DNA from: UBA1723 sp045641625
GTDB lineage: Bacteria; Bacteroidota; Bacteroidia; Bacteroidales; Paludibacteraceae
DNA length: 28,614 nucleotides
Assembly (NCBI GenBank): GCA_045641625.1
Contig: JAZUHH010000096.1
Span: 1 to 28,614 of the forward strand
Direction of reading: 5' to 3'
The first letter of the stretch is position 1, and each line of letters starts with the position of its first letter. Below are positions 23,001 through 28,614 of this stretch, piece after piece. The notes below the pieces were generated by a model. That model worked only from the letters and a program-made list of their open reading frames with translations. It had not been told where the DNA came from and searched no databases. Position numbers and translations under genes: made by a program.

Positions 23001-24296
23001 ATGAAAAACAAGATAGTAGAATTTGTAAATTTAGGTTGCTCAAAAAACCTTGTAGATTCAGAGAAACTAAGCGCTCAACTTCAGCGTGCTGGCTATAAGT
23101 GCCGTCACGATTCCGATAACATCATAGGAGATATTGTTGTGATCAACACTTGCGGATTTATTGGAGATGCAAAGGAGGAGAGCGTCAATACCATCTTGGA
23201 ATTCTGCGAACTGAAAAAGAAAAAGAAGATCAGCAGGGTCTATGTCATGGGATGTCTGTCGGGCAGATACTTTTCTGAACTGCCAGAAGAGATTCCCGAC
23301 GTTGACAAATACTTTGGGAAGTTCAACTATAATGATTTGTTGAAGGAGCTTGGTGAGTCATACGACGAGTTGATCTGTTCCGAGAGGACAATCACTACGC
23401 CTAGTCACTTTGCCTATTTGAAGATTAGCGAAGGATGCAACCGCCATTGCTCATATTGTGCCATTCCAATCATAACAGGAAATCACAAGTCTCGCCCTAT
23501 TGAAGAGATTGTTGACGAGGTAAAATGGCTTGTCTCTCAAGGTGTTAAGGAGTTTCAGGTCATTGCTCAGGATTTGTCTTTCTATGGACTTGATTTGTAC
23601 AAGGAGTTGAAGCTCCCCGAGTTGATAGAGCGCATCTCTGACGTTGAGGGAGTTGAGTGGATACGTCTTCACTATGCTTATCCAAGCCAGTTCCCTTGGG
23701 ATATTCTTCGTGTTATGCGAGAGAGAAAGAATGTCTGCAAGTACCTTGATGTGGCTTTGCAGCACATAACTGACAACATGCTTTCCAAGATGCACCGCCA
23801 TATTTCAAAGCAGGAGACTCTAGAGTTTCTTGCCCGTGTTCGCAAGGAAGTCCCAGGTATCCATATCCGTACCACTTTGCTTGTCGGCCATCCTGGAGAA
23901 ACGGAAGAGGACTTTGAGGAACTTATCCAGTTCGTAAAGACTCAAAAGTTCGAGCGTATGGGCGCTTTCCCTTATTCGGAAGAAGAGGGTACATTTTCTG
24001 CCAATAACTATACTGACGATATACCTGAGGAGGTTAAGCAGGAGAGAGTTGACCGACTAATGAAAGTTCAGCAGCGCATCGCATTCGAGAGTAACTATTC
24101 CAAGAAGGATTCTGTTCTAAAAGTCATTATAGACAGGGAGGAGCCGGAATACTTCGTAGGCCGTACAGAGTTCGATTCTCCGGAGGTGGATCCAGAAGTT
24201 CTTATCAAGAAGGACAAGGATTTGAAGATCGGAGAGTTCTATGATGTCCATATTACTGACGCAGAGGAGTTTGAGTTGTTTGGAGAAGTGAGATAG
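23001..24296 (+). CDS. rimO: Ribosomal protein uS12 methylthiotransferase RimO
   Basis: Radical-SAM enzyme adding a methylthio group to the conserved aspartate of ribosomal protein S12. The N-terminal domain carries one 4Fe-4S cluster on Cys13, Cys51 and Cys85 (LGCSKN, NTCGF, MGCLSG). The radical-SAM cluster is Cys146/Cys150/Cys153 in EGCNRHCSYC, followed by AIPIITGNHKSRP. The C-terminal part (about 370-431) is a TRAM domain. LGCSKNLVDSE at the start separates RimO from the tRNA enzyme MiaB. Length 431 aa is normal. The next gene starts six bases after its stop. Confidence 0.96.
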   Translation: MKNKIVEFVNLGCSKNLVDSEKLSAQLQRAGYKCRHDSDNIIGDIVVINTCGFIGDAKEESVNTILEFCELKKKKKISRVYVMGCLSGRYFSELPEEIPDVDKYFGKFNYNDLLKELGESYDELICSERTITTPSHFAYLKISEGCNRHCSYCAIPIITGNHKSRPIEEIVDEVKWLVSQGVKEFQVIAQDLSFYGLDLYKELKLPELIERISDVEGVEWIRLHYAYPSQFPWDILRVMRERKNVCKYLDVALQHITDNMLSKMHRHISKQETLEFLARVRKEVPGIHIRTTLLVGHPGETEEDFEELIQFVKTQKFERMGAFPYSEEEGTFSANNYTDDIPEEVKQERVDRLMKVQQRIAFESNYSKKDSVLKVIIDREEPEYFVGRTEFDSPEVDPEVLIKKDKDLKIGEFYDVHITDAEEFELFGEVR

Positions 24297-24302
24297 TGGC
24301 CT

Positions 24303-25268
24303 ATGGCGTTGCTTGATCGAATAAATAGATTCCTGAAGTCTTGGGCGATGGCTGTAGCGATGGTTGTAGGCATCTCCTCCTATCTGATATATAGGGAATT
24401 ACCGTTGTCCGCAGAGACAAAGGCTTGTGTTCGTGCGTCCATAGATGTGCTGATTCCGACAATGGTGTTTGCTATGCTGTACGTAACGTTCTGCAAGGTG
24501 AATCTGCGCGAAGTGAAGTTCACTCGCTGGCATTTTGTCCTTTCTGTTTTCCAGATTGCCTTTATGGTCCTGCTTGCAGTTGTTCTGCATTTCGTTGCTG
24601 ACGAGGTTGCCCAGGTGCTTCTTCAGTCTGCGTTCATCTGTCTGGCAAGTCCTACGGCTACGGGCAGTGTTGTGGTTCTCACAACTCGGTTCGGAGGAAA
24701 TTCCGAAACTACTACTGCCTATACGATCATATCCAATTTGATTACAGCATTTTGTGTGCCGGTTCTGTTGCCGCTGATGTCTGCTCAGGAAACAGATGTT
24801 TTCGCAACTTTCCTTAGTATTCTTGAGAGGGTGACTCCGTTGCTTGTCATACCGTTGGCATTTGCATATTTGACGCAAAGACTGAAACCTTCAGTATCTG
24901 CATATCTCTCTAGTTTTCGTAACCTCCCCATGTACTTGTGGGCGGTGGCTATGTGCCTTGCCCTTGCGATGACAATGAGATTTATCCTGACAAGCCACTT
25001 CCCAGTTTCGGTTGAGATTGGAATTGCCCTTGTCTCTATGCTTGTGTGCTTCATCCTTTTCTTCTGCGGAAAGAAGCTGGGAGGAATGTACGGAGAAAGG
25101 ATAGGTGCAGGTCAGGGATTGGCCCAAAGAAATACGGTCTTCATTATTTGGCTCGGTTCGAACTTCCTTTCGCCTATTTCTTCCATAGCGGGCGGATTCT
25201 ACAGTATATGGCAGAACTCATTTAATTCATACCAGATGTACAAGTTTTCCAAGCATGGAAAGCTTTAG
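24303..25268 (+). CDS. BASS-like (bile acid:sodium symporter superfamily) transporter
   Basis: A polytopic membrane protein of 321 aa with about nine hydrophobic segments. The stretch ASPTATGSVVVLTTRFGGN, followed by YTIISNLITAFCVPVLLPL, resembles the core Na+-site crossing of bile acid/sodium symporters, and LAQRNTVFIIWLGSNFLSP resembles their second crossing helix. Substrate unknown; members move bile acids, organic anions and steroid sulfates. It overlaps no gene but sits six bases after rimO and 19 before the sodium-channel gene, so all three are probably one transcript. A sodium link with the channel is an inference. Confidence 0.7.
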   Translation: MALLDRINRFLKSWAMAVAMVVGISSYLIYRELPLSAETKACVRASIDVLIPTMVFAMLYVTFCKVNLREVKFTRWHFVLSVFQIAFMVLLAVVLHFVADEVAQVLLQSAFICLASPTATGSVVVLTTRFGGNSETTTAYTIISNLITAFCVPVLLPLMSAQETDVFATFLSILERVTPLLVIPLAFAYLTQRLKPSVSAYLSSFRNLPMYLWAVAMCLALAMTMRFILTSHFPVSVEIGIALVSMLVCFILFFCGKKLGGMYGERIGAGQGLAQRNTVFIIWLGSNFLSPISSIAGGFYSIWQNSFNSYQMYKFSKHGKL

Positions 25269-25287
25269 ACTTTAACTAACGACAATT

Positions 25288-26133
25288 ATGGAGATGTTTG
25301 GTAAAATACAGTCGTTTTTCAAGCGCATAACTCAAAGCAAGACTTTTAAGAATTCTATTGTCTTGATTATCCTGTTGAACTCCATTGTTCTCGGGCTTAT
25401 AACAAGTGACTCCATTTGCGCCCAGTTCGGAGAAGTTCTGGAGTTTACTCTTTCGGCTTGTGTGGTAATTTTCACCATAGAGATTATCATGCGATTGATC
25501 GCTAACGGCTGGAGATTCTTCCTCAGCGGCTGGAATATCTTTGACTTTCTGTTGGTTGTTATGGCTCTGTTCCCAACAGGAGGGGCTGCCACTTCATTCC
25601 GAGTATTCCGTGTTTTGAGGGCGTTGAGACTTCTTTCTTCAATGAAGAAGCTTAGACATATCATCTCTGCAATCCTGGTCTCTGCGCCTCATGTGTTTTG
25701 GGCGGCAGTCTTGCTGATGATTGTATTCTATATCTTCGGTATTATGGGACAAAATTTGTTCCACGAGACTTTCCCTCAGTGGTTCGGAACATTGGGAGAG
25801 ACTGTCTATACTTTGTTCCAGGTTACGACACTTGAAAGCTGGTCTATGGGTATCGCTCGCCCGGTGATGGTGGTTCATCCTTGGGCATGGTGTTACTTTG
25901 TGCCTTTTGTTATGATTTCTTCGTACATTGTCCTGAATGTAGTTGTCGGAGTGGTTGTGAATGCTGTTGGCAACCTGCCTTATGAGGACGAAGACGAAGT
26001 CAAGAGCAATGAACCAAATTATAAGAATGTCACTAACGAGGAGTTGTCAAAGCAAATTTATGCACTACAGCAAACTATAGAGAGACTTGAGAAAAAGTTA
26101 GAGGAGAAAAATGAGAATCAATCAAAGAGTTGA
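25288..26133 (+). CDS. Voltage-gated sodium channel, NavBac type
   Basis: One-domain ion channel of six membrane helices that works as a tetramer. The voltage sensor S4 shows arginines every third position (Arg105, 108, 111, 114 in RVFRVLRALRLL). The selectivity filter TLESWSM (181-187) is that of sodium-selective channels such as NavAb, with Glu183 as the high-field-strength site. The S6 segment (about 205-228) is followed by an acidic neck (YEDEDE) and a C-terminal coiled coil (about 250-275), as in NaChBac-type channels. Length 281 aa is normal. ATG 25288 is used; ATG 25294 is also possible. Its stop overlaps the convergent gene by 12 bases. Confidence 0.93.
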   Translation: MEMFGKIQSFFKRITQSKTFKNSIVLIILLNSIVLGLITSDSICAQFGEVLEFTLSACVVIFTIEIIMRLIANGWRFFLSGWNIFDFLLVVMALFPTGGAATSFRVFRVLRALRLLSSMKKLRHIISAILVSAPHVFWAAVLLMIVFYIFGIMGQNLFHETFPQWFGTLGETVYTLFQVTTLESWSMGIARPVMVVHPWAWCYFVPFVMISSYIVLNVVVGVVVNAVGNLPYEDEDEVKSNEPNYKNVTNEELSKQIYALQQTIERLEKKLEEKNENQSKS

Positions 26134-26141
26134 TTTTTTCT
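26120..26141 (+). terminator. Terminator embedded in the end of the sodium-channel gene
   Basis: AATCAA pairs with TTGATT over the loop AGAG, followed by TTTTCTC. The hairpin includes the channel stop codon and overlaps the stop of the convergent - strand gene. The stem is short and AT-rich. Confidence 0.5.
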
Positions 26142-26682
26142 CCCTTAAAGACGCCTTGTCAAATACAGGAAGCCCCAACAGACCATCATAAACACTAAGT
26201 TCCATCGTCTTCCCCCAATTTTTATCGTCAATTTCAAATAGCCTCGGAACTCGGAACTCCAGTTCTTTTGTCCCGTAGTCTGTCTTGATTACATAGGAAA
26301 AGTAATGCCTACTTTTGTTTCTGTGTTTTGTGACCTCGATTATTTCGTACTTTTCTAGTCTTGCAGGAACAGTTCTGTCAGCCCAGTGGTCGTTTATAAA
26401 CAGAAAAGCCATCAATCCTGTGCTGAAAAGCTCGAAGCCTAAGACCAAGTATAGGCCTAAACCTCGTTTAATGAACTTGATTCCGAAAACTGCTAGCAAA
26501 ATACCTGATAAAATAAAAGGCAGTATAATACTCCAATGTACTAGTGTTTTGTCAAAAAGGTTTGGTGAATATATGCACATAATCATAGATGAGGCTGTCA
26601 AAATAACTTCCCATCTATCTAATACACCTTGAGGTCCTCTCAAATTATTGTTAAATTTCTCAGTTAGTTCATCTATTACCAT
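26122..26682 (-). CDS. Hypothetical membrane protein, three predicted segments
   Basis: I do not recognise a family. The 186-residue protein begins with a polar N-terminus (about 1-23), then three hydrophobic stretches near residues 25-42, 50-70 and 74-95 (e.g. WSIILPFILSGILLAVFG), then a mostly polar C-terminal part of about 85 residues with alternating charged and hydrophobic residues, likely a small beta-rich domain (FSYVIKTDYGTKELEFRVP). Codons are AT-richer than in the neighbouring genes. It converges on the sodium-channel gene with a 12-base overlap of coding ends and has its own promoter. Confidence 0.65.
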   Translation of the reverse strand: MVIDELTEKFNNNLRGPQGVLDRWEVILTASSMIMCIYSPNLFDKTLVHWSIILPFILSGILLAVFGIKFIKRGLGLYLVLGFELFSTGLMAFLFINDHWADRTVPARLEKYEIIEVTKHRNKSRHYFSYVIKTDYGTKELEFRVPRLFEIDDKNWGKTMELSVYDGLLGLPVFDKASLREKKSTL

Positions 26683-26713
26683 AAGATTTTCTCGAATATT
26701 GATGTTTTCTATG

Positions 26714-26721
26714 CAAATATA
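26714..26721 (-). promoter_or_regulatory. -7 element of the - strand membrane-protein gene
   Basis: On the - strand this reads TATATTTG, matching TAnnTTTG, about 32 bases before the start codon at 26682. Confidence 0.6.
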
Positions 26722-26806
26722 TATACTTAATTATTGACGTGAGAGACATTTTTCTAAGAAAGTAATAAAAAGACGATTGTATAACGTTTGAGATTAGATA
26801 AAACTA

Positions 26807-26838
26807 TTGACATTAAAAATTAAAGGTTTATAATTTTG
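26807..26838 (+). promoter_or_regulatory. Orphan Bacteroidetes promoter
   Basis: TTG at 26807-26809, a 21-base spacer and TAATTTTG at 26831-26838. No gene follows for almost 600 bases, so it would start a non-coding transcript or a long gdhA leader. Confidence 0.45.
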
Positions 26839-26984
26839 GTTTTTGACGTTTTTGTTTGTCTTTGATATTAGTTTTTGTTTGCGATTTTGTGAAATACATA
26901 TATCATAAGTCATTTGTAAAATCATTTTAGTTTATTGTGTGTGCAGTTTTGCGTCTTTATTTATTCTGTAGAAGGCATAAAAAT

Positions 26985-27003
26985 TTTATTTAAACTAAAT
27001 AAA
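26985..27003. repeat. AT-only inverted repeat, possible weak terminator
   Basis: TTTATTTA and TAAATAAA are exact reverse complements around AAC, followed by TCTTTACTTTTTTG. Placed about 150 bases downstream of the orphan promoter. AT-only stems are weak, and chance is possible in such DNA. Confidence 0.35.
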
Positions 27004-27308
27004 TCTTTACTTTTTTGTTTTGATAATGTTTTATATTCAATCAATACAATTTGTTTCCTTTATGTTATGTTTATAATTGGCACTTTTTGTTAAAGGAAAT
27101 GCAAGAAAGGTTGCAAAATGACAGAAATGGTGCGATTATGTTTACATTATTCCATTTTGAGGTGGTGGCTGAAGGTAAATCTTTTGCATATCAAATGAAA
27201 ATTCTTACAATTTTATGTTATAAGTGGCCTTAAAAGTCGCAATTTGTTACATAAAAGACATAAAAACTATATTTTTTCTACTTTTTCTATAATTTTTTTA
27301 GATTTTTC

Positions 27309-27339
27309 TTTGCATAAATGAATTATTACTGTAATTTTG
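27309..27339 (+). promoter_or_regulatory. Promoter of gdhA
   Basis: TTTG at 27309-27312, a 19-base spacer and TAATTTTG at 27332-27339, a full match. The leader to ATG 27431 is about 85 bases and contains a small inverted repeat GTGAC/GTCAC at 27360-27377. Confidence 0.82.
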
Positions 27340-27430
27340 CAAGCGAACAAGGGATGAAAGTGACACATTGAAGTCACCGATTTTCCAGTTTTAGAAAAAG
27401 ATACATAAAACTTTTAAAGAAATTTATAAC

Positions 27431-28614
27431 ATGAGCAACAAGATGGTTGAGGATTTCATGGCGAAGATTATCGCTAAGAATCCAGGTGAGGAGACATTCC
27501 ACCAGGCTGTACGTGAGGTAGTAGAGAGCTTGCTACCATTCATCGAGGCAAATCCTAAGTACAAAGAGGCTAAGATTCTTGAGAGAATGTGCGAGCCTGA
27601 GAGAGTAATCATCTTCCGTGTTCCTTGGATCGATGATAAGGGAGAGTTCCAGATCAACCGTGGTTTCCGCGTTCAGATGAACTCAGCTATCGGACCTTAC
27701 AAAGGCGGTATCCGTCTTCACCCTTCAGTAAACCTTGGTCTTTTGAAGTTCCTTGCTTTCGAGCAGGTTCTTAAGAACTCTTTGACTACTCTTCCTATGG
27801 GTGGTGGTAAAGGTGGGTCAGACTTCGACCCTAAGGGTAAGTCAAACAACGAGGTTATGCGTTTCTGCCAGAGCTTCATGACAGAGCTTTCAAAGCACAT
27901 CGGAGCTGACACAGACGTTCCTGCAGGTGATATAGGTACAGGTGCTCGTGAGGTTGGTTATATGTTCGGTCAGTACAAGAGACTTCGTAACGAGTTTACT
28001 GGTGTTCTAACTGGTAAGGGTCTTCAGTTCGGTGGTTCTTTGATCCGTCCTGAGGCAACTGGTTACGGTACAACATACTTCGCTCAGAATATGCTTGCAA
28101 CTAAGGGTGATACTTTGAAGGGTAAGACTGTTGCTATCTCTGGTTCAGGTAACGTAGCACAGTACGCTGTTGAGAAGTGTACTCAGCTAGGTGCTAAGGT
28201 TCTTACAGTTTCTGACTCTAACGGTACTATCTACGATGCAGACGGTATCGATGCAGAGAAGCTTGCATTCATCTTCGATTTGAAGAATGTTAAGCGTGGT
28301 CGTATCAAGGAGTACGCTGCTAAGTATCCTTCAGCTAAGTACTACGAGAACCAGCGTCCTTGGCAGATTGCTGAGATCAAGTCTCTTGATATCGCTATGC
28401 CATGTGCAACTCAGAATGAGCTTGATGAGGCTGATGCAAAGGCACTTCTTGCTAAGGGTGTTAAGTGTGTAGCAGAGGGTGCTAACATGCCTTCTACAAT
28501 CGGTGCAGTTGAGGCATTCATCGCTGCTAAGATTCTTTACGCTCCAGGTAAGGCTTCTAACGCTGGTGGTGTTGCAACTTCAGGTCTTGAGATGTGTCAG
28601 AACTCTGCTCGTCT
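27431..28614 (+). CDS. gdhA: NADP-type glutamate dehydrogenase, 3'-truncated by the window
   Basis: Cytosolic enzyme making glutamate from 2-oxoglutarate and ammonia. The first 394 codons are present and no stop is reached, out of about 445 in the hexameric family. Seen are the substrate-binding GPYKGGIRLHPSVN (97-110), the catalytic Lys region LPMGGGKGGSDFDPKGK (about 121-137), DVPAGDIGTGAREVGY (about 162-177), and the nucleotide fold GSGNVAQYA (about 238-246). A Ser (SDSN) ends the second Rossmann strand, which fits NADP rather than NAD. Codons are strongly biased as in gapA and pfp, implying high expression. It has its own promoter and a leader of about 85 bases. Confidence 0.96.
   Translation, partial: MSNKMVEDFMAKIIAKNPGEETFHQAVREVVESLLPFIEANPKYKEAKILERMCEPERVIIFRVPWIDDKGEFQINRGFRVQMNSAIGPYKGGIRLHPSVNLGLLKFLAFEQVLKNSLTTLPMGGGKGGSDFDPKGKSNNEVMRFCQSFMTELSKHIGADTDVPAGDIGTGAREVGYMFGQYKRLRNEFTGVLTGKGLQFGGSLIRPEATGYGTTYFAQNMLATKGDTLKGKTVAISGSGNVAQYAVEKCTQLGAKVLTVSDSNGTIYDADGIDAEKLAFIFDLKNVKRGRIKEYAAKYPSAKYYENQRPWQIAEIKSLDIAMPCATQNELDEADAKALLAKGVKCVAEGANMPSTIGAVEAFIAAKILYAPGKASNAGGVATSGLEMCQNSAR

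Larger units (their letters stand above)
26683..27430. other. AT-rich 748-base intergenic region with an orphan promoter
   Basis: Very AT-rich. It carries the - strand promoter at 26714-26721, an orphan + strand promoter at 26807-26838, a perfect inverted repeat at 26985-27003 followed by a T-rich stretch, and the gdhA promoter at 27309-27339. Only one short open frame (44 codons from 27099) is seen, and it has no recognisable features. No tRNA or rRNA. A non-coding RNA from the orphan promoter is possible. Confidence 0.55.

Noticed and set aside
27099..27233. 44-codon open frame in the gap before gdhA, with AAAGGA just upstream
   Set aside because: No signal peptide, no known motif, and no -7 element near it; it may be chance in AT-rich DNA. 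Conservation could revive it.
1..28614. tRNA, rRNA, CRISPR array, insertion sequence, prophage or attachment site
   Set aside because: No clover-leaf candidates, regular repeat-spacer pattern, transposase, integrase or flanking repeats were found by reading both strands; T-loop-like strings such as GGTTCGAAC occur only inside coding genes.

Overview
The window looks like a chromosomal segment from a member of the Bacteroidota, most likely order Bacteroidales and perhaps near Prevotellaceae. The evidence is the repeated Bacteroidetes-type promoter (TTTG, about 20 bases, TAnnTTTG) before genes, the lack of strong Shine-Dalgarno sequences, a long PPi-dependent phosphofructokinase, a DoxX-like protein of the BT_3928 type, many small lipoproteins, and a surface protein ending in a type IX secretion (T9SS) sorting domain. 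Family placement is inference. Nearly all genes are on the + strand. I see no tRNA, rRNA, insertion sequence, prophage or CRISPR array.

Layout. 1-2286: arsenic cassette with the 3' part of an ACR3 arsenite exporter, a thioredoxin-type arsenate reductase and an ArsP-like permease whose start overlaps the arsC stop. 2368-3438: a TIGR04076-type small protein converging on a lipoprotein beta-carbonic anhydrase, with a strong hairpin between them. 3830-4861: secreted coiled-coil/possible outer-membrane protein. 4979-7434: luxS, a nucleoside-phosphorylase-fold (NUP-like) protein and a membrane-anchored alpha/beta hydrolase in one operon, followed by an AT-rich lipoprotein gene. 8021-10699: a secreted FGE/SUMF1-fold protein, a NifX/NifB-like cofactor-binding protein, and a DoxX/MauE-like membrane protein.

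10804-18866: central carbon metabolism (PPi-phosphofructokinase, GAPDH, PRPP synthetase) with strongly biased codons and their own promoters or terminators. Between them lie a 1191-residue CotH-kinase surface protein with a T9SS tail and two tandem micro-lipoproteins of 41 and 45 residues directly before gapA. 19008-21898: secreted TonB-C-domain protein, TPR protein with a degenerate retropepsin-like tail, and a Tyr-rich lipoprotein. 21951-26133: ftsY, then rimO with a BASS-like transporter and a NavAb-like voltage-gated sodium channel. 26122-26682 (-): unknown membrane protein. 26683-27430: AT-rich gap with an orphan promoter. 27431 to the end: start of glutamate dehydrogenase, cut by the window edge.

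Most of this is ordinary core genome. The least explained parts are the micro-lipoprotein pair upstream of gapA, the luxS-linked NUP-like enzyme with an altered active-site motif, the sodium channel beside a sodium-symporter-like transporter, and the orphan promoter before gdhA. No clearly new multi-gene system can be proved from sequence alone.
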